Part shown: piece by piece, positions 17,211 to 26,544 of the stretch
Numbering within the stretch: position 1 is the stretch's first letter
How the letters are laid out: the number at the start of each line of letters is the position of its first letter
Assembly: GCF_005405125.1 (NCBI RefSeq)
Contig: NZ_BJDL01000012.1
Span: 1-64,000, forward strand
Source of the DNA: Lactiplantibacillus songbeiensis
Lineage (GTDB): Bacteria; Bacillota; Bacilli; Lactobacillales; Lactobacillaceae
Length of the DNA: 64,000 nt
Direction of reading: 5' to 3'
Notes under the pieces: model-generated
Database searches by the model: none
Told to the model about the DNA's origin: nothing
What the model saw: only the letters and a program-made list of their open reading frames with translations
Program-made: the position numbers and the translations under genes

Positions 17211-18113
17211 TTAATCGCTTAATAAATGACGGCACACCGCATGACTGGTAATCGCACTGGTCGGATCAACCGGATTAGGGCCATGCGTGGCAACGGCCGT
17301 TAAGAACGCGCGAATCAATGGTGCAAAGCCACGTTTCTCTAGTGTTGGCGTCCAATCTGGGAAGGCCGTTGTTTGTGTTTGGGCTGTTTTAAAATGCGTC
17401 AACGTACTCAGGTTCGTCACCATCGCACGTTGGGCCGTCGCTTGAACCGTCGTTTGTTCCAAGTTAACCCCGCCATACATATTCGTCACGACCTGCAACT
17501 GCTCATGCGCCGTTTGCGCTGAGAAGTAGCCTTGTTCCAAACGACCATCTTCAGTCGCTACGATCCGGCCATCCGTACTCATTAACGGTTCATCTAATAA
17601 AAATAACCCGGTATCGACCGTATGGATCATCAAATCAAAGACCGCATCTTCCACCAGTTGGCCCCCCGTTTCACGGACTTTTTCAGCAAAAATCAAGCGT
17701 TTATCCGGCAAAGCCTTTAACTGCTGATTATATGGGGCAAACCGGCGATTGAAACCACAAGTTAACAACAAATGCCGAGCCGCTGCTAAGTCGTACAAGC
17801 TTTGGACCGCCGACAAATCTGTCGCCACTGGTTTATCCACATAGACATTAATATCATGCAGCAATAATTGTTTAATGATGGCCGCATGGGTCGCTGTCGG
17901 CGTGTGCACAAATACGGCGGTCGGCTTAGCGGCAATCAACTCATCCAAGTTAGCATGCGTGTGGGTAAAGCCGTATTCGGCCGCTAATTTAGCCCGCTTT
18001 TCCGGATTACGGGTCGTTAAGTGAAATTCATATTGATCCTGCATCGCTGCCATCACTGGCAAGTATGCTTTTTGCGCAATATTGCCTAATCCTAAAACCC
18101 CAATTTTTAACAT
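17211..18113 (-). CDS. Gfo/Idh/MocA family NAD(P)-dependent oxidoreductase
   Basis: The protein is 300 residues from the ATG at 18113, chosen because GAGGAAACT immediately precedes it; the frame extends four codons further. The N-terminal Rossmann fold has GVLGLGNIAQKAYLP, and the conserved Lys lies in VYVDKPVA (about residue 93). Members oxidise or reduce sugars and inositols; YceM-type virulence-factor-like relatives are similar. The substrate cannot be told from sequence. It is a single gene, and its upstream region contains a full composite repeat. Confidence 0.88.
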   Translation of the reverse strand: MLKIGVLGLGNIAQKAYLPVMAAMQDQYEFHLTTRNPEKRAKLAAEYGFTHTHANLDELIAAKPTAVFVHTPTATHAAIIKQLLLHDINVYVDKPVATDLSAVQSLYDLAAARHLLLTCGFNRRFAPYNQQLKALPDKRLIFAEKVRETGGQLVEDAVFDLMIHTVDTGLFLLDEPLMSTDGRIVATEDGRLEQGYFSAQTAHEQLQVVTNMYGGVNLEQTTVQATAQRAMVTNLSTLTHFKTAQTQTTAFPDWTPTLEKRGFAPLIRAFLTAVATHGPNPVDPTSAITSHAVCRHLLSD

Positions 18114-18176
18114 AGTTTCCTCCATCTATTTAACCGCCGAATGCGGTACAATTAATTTATTAGCATGATCGTCAAA

Positions 18177-18562
18177 CCTAGTTGGATTGTCCACTGCCAC
18201 TCTGGTTGGGCCAGAATCGGCTGGAACGTGGTGGCCGCGTTTGTAAGCCAAAATTTGGTCTTACAAGCCGGGCTTTGACTAGGACCGGGCAAAACACCCG
18301 CTCCAAGTCAAACGACACCACTGAGCCAATTCTGACCCGCCCGACGTTAGTTAGTCGGTAGTTATAAATTAACAGTTCAAGTCATCAATTTAGCCGAGAG
18401 GTTGGGTCCTAAAATGCTCAGCCGTGTCGTTGGCCTTAGTGCAGGTGGTTTTCCTGGACTTAGACCAAGGCCAGCTTTAAAGACCGATTTTGGGCTTTAA
18501 AATGGCCCACGGCGTTCCAGCGTTTTAGGACCCAACCGGCAGACGGCAAGTTCAACCAGCAG
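18177..18562 (-). repeat. Full-length composite inverted-repeat element (A and C modules)
   Basis: The ends CTAGTTGG...TGCCACTCTGGTTGG and CCAACCGGCAGACGGCAAG...CCAGC are imperfect inverted repeats. Reading from the left, a reversed A module (about 18196-18345, arms CCAGAATCGGCT and AGCCAATTCTG) is followed by an AT-rich linker of about 50 nt. A forward C module (18400-18536) comes next, with arms GGTTGGGTCCTAAAA and TTTTAGGACCCAACC, which pair perfectly. It is the most complete copy here. Confidence 0.88.
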
Positions 18563-18607
18563 TTAACGTTTTAAAACTAACTTATGTTCGAAAGGATGGT
18601 CCACTGT

Positions 18608-19363
18608 ATGAAATTTATTTCTTGGAACGTCAATGGCTTGCGAGCCGCTGTGAAGCATGGCTTCTTAGATAGCTTTAACCAATTTGATACCGACTTTATC
18701 GGGATTCAAGAAACCAAGCTGCAAGCTGGGCAAATCGATCTTGACCTCCCCGGCTACTATCAATATTGGAATTATGCCGAACGTAAAGGCTATTCCGGCA
18801 CCGCAATTTTCACCAAGCATAAACCCAATGCCGTTACTTATGGCATTGGCGTCCCTGAATTGGATACGGAAGGCCGGGTCATTACACTGGAATATGACAA
18901 TTTTTACTTTATCACCTGCTACACCCCAAATTCCGGTGGTGAATTGAAACGGCTCGATTATCGTCAGACTTGGGAAGATGCCTTTTTAGCCTACATTAAC
19001 GGCTTAGACGCCAATAAACCGGTTATTTTCTGTGGTGATCTGAACGTTGCCCATGAAAATATCGACTTAAAGAATTGGCGCAGTAATCATCATAGTGCCG
19101 GTTTTACCGATGAAGAACGGGCCAAGTTCAATACGCTGCTCAGTAATGGCTATACTGATACGTTCCGTCACTTCTATCCTGATCAGACTGAAATCTATTC
19201 TTGGTGGAGTTACCGTGCTCAAGCGCGCGCCAATAATTCCGGTTGGCGGATTGATTACTTTATTACGTCGAATCGATTAGTCGACCGGTTAATCAATGCC
19301 CGTATCTTAACGACAATCATGGGATCAGACCACTGTCCAGTTGAACTCGATATTCGCCTTTAA
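18608..19363 (+). CDS. xth: Exodeoxyribonuclease III (AP endonuclease)
   Basis: This 251-residue protein, from the ATG at 18608, belongs to the ExoIII/ExoA family, which nicks DNA at abasic sites and trims 3' ends in base excision repair. Motifs in order: SWNVNGLRA, GIQETK (metal-binding Glu), CYTPNSGGE, GDLNVAHE, and SDHCPVELDI (catalytic His). The first two Met codons of the open frame were rejected because family members begin MKFISWN; an AAAGGA lies 12 nt before the chosen start. It may be co-transcribed with the DnaQ-like gene 84 nt downstream. ung, from the same repair pathway, lies nearby. Confidence 0.96.
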   Translation: MKFISWNVNGLRAAVKHGFLDSFNQFDTDFIGIQETKLQAGQIDLDLPGYYQYWNYAERKGYSGTAIFTKHKPNAVTYGIGVPELDTEGRVITLEYDNFYFITCYTPNSGGELKRLDYRQTWEDAFLAYINGLDANKPVIFCGDLNVAHENIDLKNWRSNHHSAGFTDEERAKFNTLLSNGYTDTFRHFYPDQTEIYSWWSYRAQARANNSGWRIDYFITSNRLVDRLINARILTTIMGSDHCPVELDIRL

Positions 19364-19447
19364 GGCCAACCAAATTACTTTACAACTGATCCGATTGCCC
19401 TTAAAATGACAATTATTAAAATGACTCTATGAAATCAGGTGAACCTT

Positions 19448-19984
19448 TTGAACTTTGTTGCCATGGACTTCGAAACCGCTAGTGGGAAACGCGATAGCGC
19501 CTGCTCGCTAGCCTTAACCATTGTCCGCAATAGCCAAGTCGTTGATGAATTTTACACGCTCATCAAACCCGAAACTGAATTTTTCTGGCGCAATATCCAA
19601 ATTCATGGGATTCATGAAGCCGATGTCGCCGATGCACCTAAGTTTCCAGAAGTTTGGCAGCATATTGAACCCTTTTTCCAGCGTGACCGCTTAGTCATCG
19701 CCCACAACGCCCCATTTGATACCGGTGTTTTACGGCAGACGCTCGCGCATTACGGCATCAGCGCTCCTGAATATCTGTCGATGGATACGGTCAAGACGAG
19801 TAAAAAATTCTACCCTGAATTACCAAACCACAAACTAGATACGATGTGTCGCGCCCTCAACATTGACCTGGAACATCATCACAATGCGCTCGATGATAGT
19901 TTGGCCTGCGCCAATATTTTATTAGCCGAAGCTGCTAATTTTGGTCCTGAACGCCTGAAACCGTTTGTCCGAGTTCAAGGCTAA
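19448..19984 (+). CDS. DnaQ-like 3'-5' exonuclease (DEDDh)
   Basis: This is a single-domain exonuclease of 178 residues. Exo I is DFETA, Exo II lies around VIAHNAPFD, and Exo III contains HNALDDS, giving the DEDDh set. The chosen start is TTG at 19448, because AGGTGA lies 5 nt upstream and overlaps the alternative GTG at 19439. It lacks polymerase and BRCT domains, so it is a stand-alone proofreading-type or nucleic-acid-trimming exonuclease. It follows xth, and both probably serve DNA repair. Confidence 0.88.
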   Translation: MNFVAMDFETASGKRDSACSLALTIVRNSQVVDEFYTLIKPETEFFWRNIQIHGIHEADVADAPKFPEVWQHIEPFFQRDRLVIAHNAPFDTGVLRQTLAHYGISAPEYLSMDTVKTSKKFYPELPNHKLDTMCRALNIDLEHHHNALDDSLACANILLAEAANFGPERLKPFVRVQG

Positions 19985-20030
19985 AAATACAACGATTTAA
20001 TCTTAAGCAAATCATCAATTAATACAACCA

Positions 20031-20067
20031 CGTGAGGTCACCTATACAAGTTGGCCTCACGTTTTTT
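20031..20067 (+). terminator. Terminator of the xth-dnaQ-like pair
   Basis: ACGTGAGGTCA and TGGCCTCACGT form a stem with one mismatch, followed by TTTTTT. A tandem 13-base repeat (GATGCTAGTTAAT, twice) follows at about 20078-20104. Confidence 0.85.
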
Positions 20068-20210
20068 CATCCATTTGATGCTAGTTAATGATGCTAGTTA
20101 ATGATTCCGTTTGCCTTTTTTATGCTGGTCCGCTTTGAAACCTATAAGCTACCTTGACCTAAAACCAAATCACCAATGGCTCAGCTAAAATAAACTAACT
20201 GATCAGTCAT

Positions 20211-20360
20211 TAACGCCGGGCGGCCCAGAATTGGCTCAGTGGTGTCGTTTATCTTAGTCGGTGACGTTCCGACTTAGATAACCCCCGGCTTGCGAGACCG
20301 CACTTCGGCTCGCAAACGCGGCCACCACGTTCCAGCCAATTCTGGGCCAACCAGAGTGGC
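20211..20360 (+). repeat. Solitary A-module hairpin repeat
   Basis: TTAACGCCGGGCGG precedes arm CCCAGAATTGGCT, and the right arm AGCCAATTCTGGG is followed by CCAACCAGAGTGGC. Internal stems include TTATCT/AGATAA and TTGCGAG/CTCGCAA. Confidence 0.88.
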
Positions 20361-20396
20361 ATCCTAAGACTATTTTGATTGAAACATGCTTCAGCT

Positions 20397-20912
20397 TTAA
20401 ACCGGCAATACCATATCAATCGCACAGACCTTCTCACCAGTAGGATCGACCACTTGATAAGCAGTCGGCGTCACTGATTTAAAGCCGAGTTGCTGATACA
20501 GCTTAACAGCCCGCGTATTACGCGTTTGCACCGTTAAGAAAAGTTCCGCTAAAGTACTAAAGTCACGCGCCCAAGTAATCAGCTCTTCGACCAAGGCTGT
20601 GCCTAAACCGTTGCCCCAGTATTGCTTTAAAACGGCCACACCAATCTCTCCGCGAGGCTTTAATAAATCTTCCGTGGCTTGTACGGTACCGACTCCGATC
20701 AACTGCTGATCCAAGACGGCGACAAAAATCGTATTGGTCGTGGTCCGCGTAATCTGCTCAATCTGCGCCCGTTCATCGGCTTCACTCAATTCCCCGAGAC
20801 CGTCATCGACCGTAAATGTGTTTGATTCCGTTGCTAACTGCAGTAATAATGCTAATAATTGCGCCGCATCGGAAGCTTCCGCTGGGCGTACATCGACAAC
20901 TTCAGCTGTCAT
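20397..20912 (-). CDS. GNAT family N-acetyltransferase
   Basis: This 171-residue protein, from the ATG at 20912, is preceded by GAGGGG eight nt upstream; a GTG overlapping the tsaE stop is the alternative start. The acetyl-CoA binding region (about residues 95-125) contains YWGNGLGTALVEEL, close to the Q/R-x-x-G-x-G/A pattern, and QLGFK closes the fold. The acceptor is unknown; it resembles RimI- or RimJ-type acetyltransferases and follows tsaE, a common arrangement. It is the last gene of ung-pta-tsaE-GNAT. Confidence 0.88.
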   Translation of the reverse strand: MTAEVVDVRPAEASDAAQLLALLLQLATESNTFTVDDGLGELSEADERAQIEQITRTTTNTIFVAVLDQQLIGVGTVQATEDLLKPRGEIGVAVLKQYWGNGLGTALVEELITWARDFSTLAELFLTVQTRNTRAVKLYQQLGFKSVTPTAYQVVDPTGEKVCAIDMVLPV

Positions 20913-20917
20913 GTTGC

Positions 20918-21379
20918 TCACCCCTCTAACGAATCCGCTAACTGTTGATAGTGTTTGCCATGGGCTTGGAGCGTAATGGTTCGGTCATCATCTTGATCAC
21001 CGGAACGTTTGAGGGCAATCCGTAAATAGGTCGTCGGCAACAACTCACTAATGAATTGTGACCATTCGACAACGCTGACGCCATCACCATCAAAATACTC
21101 ATCTAAGCCTAAATCTTCAGCGCCACCATCTTCCAGTCGATACACATCCATGTGATACAGTGGCAAACGCCCTTGATGATATTCACGCACCAACGTAAAG
21201 GTTGGACTTTTAACATTGCGGTCGATCCCTAAACTTTGGGCTAACCCTTTGGTAAACGTGGTCTTCCCCGCACCAAGGTCGCCGTCTAATAAGATTAAAT
21301 CGCCTGGCTGGACCAATTTTCCAAGTTTAGCACCTAGTTGCATGGTTTCCGCTGGCGATGTGACTGTGATTGCATCCAT
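20918..21379 (-). CDS. tsaE: tRNA threonylcarbamoyladenosine biosynthesis ATPase TsaE
   Basis: TsaE is the ATPase that works with TsaB and TsaD to form t6A at position 37 of ANN-decoding tRNAs. The 153-residue protein has Walker A GDLGAGKTTFTKGLA (about residues 34-48), the conserved SPTFTLVREY switch and the HMDVYRL segment. Length is normal. Its TGA sits within the ribosome binding region of the GNAT gene. It is downstream of pta, with about 100 nt between. Confidence 0.96.
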   Translation of the reverse strand: MDAITVTSPAETMQLGAKLGKLVQPGDLILLDGDLGAGKTTFTKGLAQSLGIDRNVKSPTFTLVREYHQGRLPLYHMDVYRLEDGGAEDLGLDEYFDGDGVSVVEWSQFISELLPTTYLRIALKRSGDQDDDRTITLQAHGKHYQQLADSLEG

Positions 21380-21483
21380 AATTTATCCAAAATCCTCCAT
21401 TCAAACTAACTCTTCTTATTATAGAAAAAACGGGCTAAACTTCAAAGTTCAAGCTCCGAAGTTTTTCCCGCTTAACAAACAAA

Positions 21484-22464
21484 TTAGGCTTCTAACCCTT
21501 GAGCTGCGGTAATAATCGCAACTTTATAGACATCCTCTTCACTAGCGCCCCGTGATAAATCAGACACTGGTTTGTTCAACCCTTGCAAGATTGGTCCAAC
21601 GGCTTCAAAACCACCAAAGCGTTGTGCAATCTTGTAGCCGATGTTTCCAGACTGTAATTCTGGGAAGACAAAGACATTCGCATGACCGGCTACTTTTGAA
21701 CCTGGTGCTTTTTGCAAACCGACCTTTTCAACAAAGGCCGCATCAAATTGCATTTCACCATCAATAGCAACATCAGGAGCGGCTGCTTGCGCTTTAGCGG
21801 TTGCTTCTTGCACTTTAGTCACCATATCGCCCTTAGCGGACCCCTTAGTTGAGAAGCTCAACATAGCCACTTTAGGATCAATATCAAAGACTTTAGCCGT
21901 GGCTGCACTTTGAGTGGCAATTTCAGCTAAGGTATCGGCATCCGGATCGATATTAATGGCACAATCTGCGAAGACATAACGTTCGTCACCCTTTTGCATG
22001 ATGAACGCCCCACTGATTCGATGTGAACCAGGCTTGGTCTTAATAATTTGTAAAGCTGGCCGAACCGTATCTCCAGTTGGATGAACGGCGCCAGAAACCA
22101 TGCCGTCTGCTTGGCCCATATACACGAGCATCGTCCCAAAATAGTTTTCATCTTCGAGCATCTTGGCAGCTTGTTCTGGGGTATTCTTCCCTTTACGCCG
22201 CGCAACTAACGCATCCAGCATCGCTTGTTTGTCAGCAGCGGGATACGTGGCGGGATCTAATACTTGCACACCGGTTAAATCGGCCTTCAAGTCCTGCGCA
22301 ACCGCTTCAATTTTGGCGCTTGGTCCTAAAACGATTGGCTTAACCAAGCCGTCAGCCGCTAATCTAGCAGCGGCACCGACGATCCGTGGTTCAGTACCTT
22401 CGGGAAAGACAATTGTTTGATTTTTACCAGTAATTTTTTGTGCTAATGCTGTAAATAAATCCAT
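21484..22464 (-). CDS. pta: Phosphate acetyltransferase
   Basis: Pta interconverts acetyl-CoA and acetyl phosphate; with acetate kinase it produces ATP from pyruvate, a route fed by pyruvate dehydrogenase or pyruvate formate-lyase. The 326-residue protein is the short single-domain form. Recognised segments are FPEGTEPR, the central GMVSGAVHPTGDTVRPALQ and the C-terminal GLNKPVSDLSRGAS. GGAGGG precedes the ATG. It follows ung by 26 nt and is likely in one transcript with it. Confidence 0.97.
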   Translation of the reverse strand: MDLFTALAQKITGKNQTIVFPEGTEPRIVGAAARLAADGLVKPIVLGPSAKIEAVAQDLKADLTGVQVLDPATYPAADKQAMLDALVARRKGKNTPEQAAKMLEDENYFGTMLVYMGQADGMVSGAVHPTGDTVRPALQIIKTKPGSHRISGAFIMQKGDERYVFADCAINIDPDADTLAEIATQSAATAKVFDIDPKVAMLSFSTKGSAKGDMVTKVQEATAKAQAAAPDVAIDGEMQFDAAFVEKVGLQKAPGSKVAGHANVFVFPELQSGNIGYKIAQRFGGFEAVGPILQGLNKPVSDLSRGASEEDVYKVAIITAAQGLEA

Positions 22465-22490
22465 GTTGATGACCCTCCAATAAAAGTAAA

Positions 22491-23183
22491 TTAATTTTTG
22501 AGACTAACGTGTTCTGGAAGCTGCCAATTGATCGGTTGTTCGCCAAAGGATTCTAAGGCAATGTTGGTCTTGGAAAATGGTTTCGAGCCAAAGAACCCGC
22601 GATAAGCTGATAACGGACTCGGATGTGGGGCTTGTAACACCACATTGGTCTGCGTATCAATCAGCTTAATCTTAGAACGGGCGGCTTTACCCCATAAGAT
22701 AAAGACGACTGGCGTTGGCCGTTCTGACAAACGTTGAATGGCCACATCGGTCAAGCGTTCCCAACCCTTGCCAGCATGTGAGAAAGCCACGCCATTTTGA
22801 ACCGTCAAAACGGAGTTGAGCAACAAGACCCCCTGCTTAGCCCAGGCTTCCAAATAACCATGGTTAACGGGCGTACAGCCGACATCATCCTGTAATTCCT
22901 TATAAATATTGACCAGTGACGGCGGGACTTGGACCCCGGGCATCACCGAAAAACTGAGACCATGCGCCTGATTGGGCCCATGATACGGATCTTGACCTAA
23001 AATCACAACCTTGGTATCAGCAAACGGCGTCCATTCAAAGGCCTGAAAAATGTGATACATATCGGGATGGATATTTTTAGTCCGATATTCAGATTTTAAA
23101 AAAGCATGTAATTGCTGGTAATAGGGCTGTTCGAATTCGGGTTCCAGCACGTCCCACCAATCAGTATGAATAAACGCTTTCAT
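22491..23183 (-). CDS. ung: Uracil-DNA glycosylase
   Basis: Ung removes uracil from DNA at the start of base excision repair. The 230-residue family 1 enzyme has the water-activating loop [18 protein letters not shown] (about residue 67) and the leucine loop [13 protein letters not shown] (about residue 192). The ATG at 23183 is used rather than the GTG three codons upstream, because AGAGGTG would be the ribosome binding site. An extended -10 (TGCTACAAT) lies about 20 nt upstream. Confidence 0.97.
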   Translation of the reverse strand: MKAFIHTDWWDVLEPEFEQPYYQQLHAFLKSEYRTKNIHPDMYHIFQAFEWTPFADTKVVILGQDPYHGPNQAHGLSFSVMPGVQVPPSLVNIYKELQDDVGCTPVNHGYLEAWAKQGVLLLNSVLTVQNGVAFSHAGKGWERLTDVAIQRLSERPTPVVFILWGKAARSKIKLIDTQTNVVLQAPHPSPLSAYRGFFGSKPFSKTNIALESFGEQPINWQLPEHVSLKN

Positions 23184-23298
23184 CCTTAACACCTCTTGAT
23201 TTATTGTAGCATACTCAAAACCAGTAATGATAATAATTCTGAATTAGCTGACAAACATGTTAAAATGGTTTTATTAAGACAACTAAGGATGTGACATC

Positions 23299-24168
23299 AT
23301 GATTTCGATTATTGCTTCTGACATGGATGGGACCTTGTTGAATAATGAAATGACGGTTTCTGACTTCAATGCCCAGGCCATTTTAAAAGCCCAGCAACAA
23401 GGCGTGCATTTCATCGTTTCAACCGGCCGCCGTTATTCTGAAGCCCAACCGTTGATTGCCGCGCAAGGAATCACAGCGCCCCTCATTACCTTGAACGGTG
23501 CCGAGGTGTACGATGCCTCCGGTAAAATGTTGGACATGGTTCCAATTACCAAAACGGTTTCACGGGCGATTTTCCACACCTTAAGCGCGCAAGGCTACTA
23601 CTTCGAAGTCGTGGGAACTGATGGGGTTTATTCCAATAACAAAGTTAAACGTATTGAAGAAATTGCCTACTTATTAACCAATCTTAATCCCGATACATCT
23701 TTTAAAATTGCAATTTCATTGGCGTCAGCGCGCTTGGAATTGATGGATATTAACTATGTCGATGATTATAATGACCTACTGAATGATCCCAAAAAGCATA
23801 TTATGAAGATCATTGCCTTTAGCCAAGAAGGGCCGAAAAAGCTACAGCCACTTTCAGATGAGTTACTGGCTAAACATTCGTCCATCAAGATCACCTCATC
23901 ATCGCGGTCAAATATTGAAATCAACAATATCAACGCCCAAAAAGGGATCGCCGTTGAACGTTATGCCAATATGCTGCATACGCCAATGAGTGACGTGATG
24001 GCAATTGGTGACAACAACAACGACGTTTCCATGCTTAAACTAGCTGGAACCAGCTATGCGATGGGCAATGCATCCGTTGAAGTTAAACAATTAGCCAATC
24101 ATTTAACGGATACGAACGTTAACGATGGCGTTGGTAAGGCCATCTTGGAAGTACTCGCGCAACAATAG
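23299..24168 (+). CDS. Cof-type HAD phosphatase
   Basis: This 289-residue protein has a complete HAD-IIB set: DMDGTLL at residue 8, VSTGR motif II, a Lys in motif III near KKHIMK, and GDNNNDVSML as motif IV. It probably dephosphorylates a sugar phosphate or similar small molecule, like YidA and YkrA relatives. AAGGATG precedes the ATG. The LURP-one-like gene follows after 24 nt and is likely co-transcribed. It is transcribed divergently from ung. Confidence 0.92.
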   Translation: MISIIASDMDGTLLNNEMTVSDFNAQAILKAQQQGVHFIVSTGRRYSEAQPLIAAQGITAPLITLNGAEVYDASGKMLDMVPITKTVSRAIFHTLSAQGYYFEVVGTDGVYSNNKVKRIEEIAYLLTNLNPDTSFKIAISLASARLELMDINYVDDYNDLLNDPKKHIMKIIAFSQEGPKKLQPLSDELLAKHSSIKITSSSRSNIEINNINAQKGIAVERYANMLHTPMSDVMAIGDNNNDVSMLKLAGTSYAMGNASVEVKQLANHLTDTNVNDGVGKAILEVLAQQ

Positions 24169-24192
24169 TTTACCGGGAAATGAGGGTTTGAA

Positions 24193-24759
24193 ATGCGTAA
24201 ATTATATTTCAGCCGCAACAGCTTCGCCAAAGGTGCTCGCATCGTCCGCGATGGGCATAACCAATCACATTACTTGCTCGTTGGCCGTTGGGGACGGCGC
24301 CAAGATGCCTTGAGTCTCTACGCCATTCATGGCGAACTGCTTGCCGAAATTAAACAAACCTCACTTGGCCTTTTGCCGAAGTTTGATTTGTATTACAATC
24401 GCCAAAACGTCGGCTCAATTAGTAAGACGCTCGGCTTTTGGCATGAAATGATTTTCGTGCGCAAGCTACGTTGGATTATTATGGGCAGTCTTAATTCTGA
24501 AAGCTACCGAATCTACCATGGTACCGAACTCGTCATGACGATGCGTCCAGTCGTCACGTCAAATGGTGAGGCCTTTGAATTAGCGATTACTGACGAAAGT
24601 GCCGAACCACTTTGTATTTGTATCGCCGCTATCCTAGATCACTGGCAAAAGCCAACTAATCGTGAACGGTCGCGATTACCTAAGAGTGGCTACAATGTTA
24701 CTTTTGGCGAAAGCAACTATACGTTACACCCGCATGAAAAATTACCATTACCGAAATAG
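24193..24759 (+). CDS. LURP-one-related (YxjI/tubby-like) protein
   Basis: This 188-residue cytoplasmic protein has an N-terminal pattern matching LOR proteins: MRKLYFSRN, then a short DALSLYAIHGELLAEIKQT strand pair, then GLLPKFDLY. The family adopts a tubby-like beta barrel and may bind phospholipids or act in membrane stress; its biochemical role is not established. GAGGGT precedes the ATG. It is the second gene of a two-gene unit with the HAD phosphatase and ends at a clear terminator. Confidence 0.7.
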   Translation: MRKLYFSRNSFAKGARIVRDGHNQSHYLLVGRWGRRQDALSLYAIHGELLAEIKQTSLGLLPKFDLYYNRQNVGSISKTLGFWHEMIFVRKLRWIIMGSLNSESYRIYHGTELVMTMRPVVTSNGEAFELAITDESAEPLCICIAAILDHWQKPTNRERSRLPKSGYNVTFGESNYTLHPHEKLPLPK

Positions 24760-24760
24760 C

Positions 24761-24795
24761 CAAAAAGTCACTCACAATTTGTGGGTGACTTTTTT
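24761..24795 (+). terminator. Terminator of the HAD-LOR unit
   Basis: AAAAAGTCACTCACAA pairs with TTGTGGGTGACTTTTTT, with one G-T pair. Confidence 0.88.
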
Positions 24796-24819
24796 GATAA
24801 CTTGTCGTTGGTGAAGCTT

Positions 24820-24970
24820 GCCGCTCCGGTTGGTCTGGATTGATGCTGGAACGTGGTGGCCACGTTTACGAGCCAAAAAAACGGTCTCGTAAGCTGGGCT
24901 TTCACTAAATCGAGAGAATCACTCGCTTAAGTGAAACGACACCACTGAGCATCATCCAGCCCGCCCTGCG
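24820..24970 (-). repeat. Solitary A-module hairpin repeat, CTGGAT variant
   Basis: Arms CTGGATTGATGCT and AGCATCATCCAG pair. Internal stems ACGAGCC/GGTCTCGT and TTTCACT/AGTGAAA are changed on both sides relative to other copies. Confidence 0.85.
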
Positions 24971-25063
24971 CTATTATTACTGACTCATTGCTTGCTTGAT
25001 TAATTGATTTAAAATCCCGTTTAAATCATATTGACTCAGTGACGGTTACAATTTAACCCAACC

Positions 25064-25618
25064 TTACATATAACGCACATTATTTAGCTCTAGCAACGCT
25101 TTGAGTCGCCGCTCGTTGTCCTCATCTAATACGATTTCATTCTGATGGAGACACTTTGACAGGCCAATCCCCATCCGCGTAATGACGTAAAGATTAGACC
25201 CAGAGCGTTGATCAATCAATTCTTTATAATAAGATGCCAATAGCTCCCGGAGCGGCTGGTCGTGTTGGTCATCGAGATTGGCAACTAAATCGGTAATCAA
25301 TCCTAAGGCAACTTCAGCGCGGTCGTGACCGCCAGCATACCACTTCACTGCTTTCATATTATCCGTACTCCCCCTATGGAACAGCACACTGAAGAATGAT
25401 CGTTTCGGCTTAGGCGGCGTTAATCCTAATAAAGCATCCGTCGTGACGTCAAACAACTGGCTTAACCGAACTAAGCTTTCTAGATCTGGATAGCTGCGAC
25501 CTAACTCCCACTTCGAAATCGTCTGACGCGTCATTAATAACTGCGTCGCTAAGTCTTGTTGCGACCACCCTCGCTGTGTGCGCTGTACTTTGATATTTTT
25601 TCCAACTGATAGTTTCAC
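25064..25618 (-). CDS. XRE family transcriptional regulator
   Basis: This 184-residue protein starts at GTG 25618, chosen because GGGGGA lies nine nt upstream; the open frame extends 25 codons further without a site. The N-terminal 60 residues form a Cro/C1 helix-turn-helix (QRGWSQQDLATQLLMTRQTI, with SKWE). The C-terminal half is helical and may sense a signal or dimerise. Such single regulators often control stress or transport genes; no target is evident. It is monocistronic. Confidence 0.88.
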   Translation of the reverse strand: MKLSVGKNIKVQRTQRGWSQQDLATQLLMTRQTISKWELGRSYPDLESLVRLSQLFDVTTDALLGLTPPKPKRSFFSVLFHRGSTDNMKAVKWYAGGHDRAEVALGLITDLVANLDDQHDQPLRELLASYYKELIDQRSGSNLYVITRMGIGLSKCLHQNEIVLDEDNERRLKALLELNNVRYM

Positions 25619-25755
25619 TGTACCAGTCCCCCATTTCATTCGAAATCCCAAAGCTCGCCCGAATTCATTGCGCCAACAAAAAGTAGGGCGCAATGTGCCG
25701 TTGCACCCTTATCAGGCAGGCATTTGATGACTAATCCAACACCTATTATACCCCA

Positions 25756-25796
25756 CAAAAAAATGAGCTAAGTCATCGAACTTAACTCATTTTTTG
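25756..25796 (-). terminator. Hairpin upstream of glnQ end, terminator for the XRE gene
   Basis: AAAAAATGAGTTAAGTTCG and GAACTTAACTCATTTTTT form a long stem with T runs on both strands. On the minus strand it lies after the XRE gene and before the start of the glnQ 3' region, so it may serve transcription from either side. Confidence 0.75.
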
Positions 25797-25807
25797 ATTG
25801 CCTGCAT

Positions 25808-26542
25808 TTACACATTAATCACTTTATTCAAGAAATCTTGTAACCGCGGACTCTTCGGATGGTCAAAGACGTCATCCGGCTTGCCGCTTTCTTGAATCAA
25901 CCCATCGGCCATAAAGACAACCCGATCGGCGACTTCTTTGGCAAAGCCCATTTCATGGGTAACCACAATCATCGTCATCCCATCAGCCGCCAAGCGCTTC
26001 ATGACATCCAAGACATCACCGACCATTTCGGGGTCCAAAGCTGATGTGGGTTCATCAAACAACATGATCTTCGGATTCATCGCCAAGGCCCGGGCAATCG
26101 CGACCCGTTGCTTTTGCCCACCAGATAAAGATTTCGGCATCGCATCGACCTTATCCGCTAATCCAACAACATCCAACAAGTGCCGTGCTGTCTTTTCAGC
26201 TTCGGCTTTGGACGCTTTTTTGAGCTGAACCGGCGCTAACGTAATATTTTGTAAGACTGATAAATGCGGAAATAGATTGAAATGTTGGAAGACCATCCCA
26301 ATATTTTCACGCACTAAATTAATATTTGTGCCTTTATCTGACAAATCATAACCACTAATAATAACTTGGCCTTGTGTTGGTAGTTCCAAGTCATTCAAGC
26401 ACCGTAAGAAGGTACTCTTCCCAGAACCGGATGGCCCAATCATGCAAACGACTTCGTTATCTTCAACTTCAAGATTCAAGCCCTTTAAAACTTCATTGTC
26501 GCCATAACTTTTGTGTAGATCTTTAACCACAACTTTTGCCAT
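25808..26542 (-). CDS. glnQ: Glutamine/polar amino acid ABC transporter ATP-binding protein
   Basis: This is a 244-residue ABC ATPase that energises import through the GlnPH-type permease encoded just upstream. Walker A is GPSGSGKST (about residue 35), the signature LSGGQKQR (about 135) and Walker [14 protein letters not shown] (about 158), with the switch His in VTHEMGFA. The ATG at 26542 is preferred: its GGAGG site lies inside the end of the upstream gene, only two nt separate the two genes, and the longer frame starts within that gene. Confidence 0.96.
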   Translation of the reverse strand: MAKVVVKDLHKSYGDNEVLKGLNLEVEDNEVVCMIGPSGSGKSTFLRCLNDLELPTQGQVIISGYDLSDKGTNINLVRENIGMVFQHFNLFPHLSVLQNITLAPVQLKKASKAEAEKTARHLLDVVGLADKVDAMPKSLSGGQKQRVAIARALAMNPKIMLFDEPTSALDPEMVGDVLDVMKRLAADGMTMIVVTHEMGFAKEVADRVVFMADGLIQESGKPDDVFDHPKSPRLQDFLNKVINV

Positions 26543-26544
26543 GT

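Noticed and set aside
20078-20104. Tandem 13-base repeat after the dnaQ-like gene
   Set aside because: There are only two units, which fits chance slippage in an AT-rich gap; no function is indicated.
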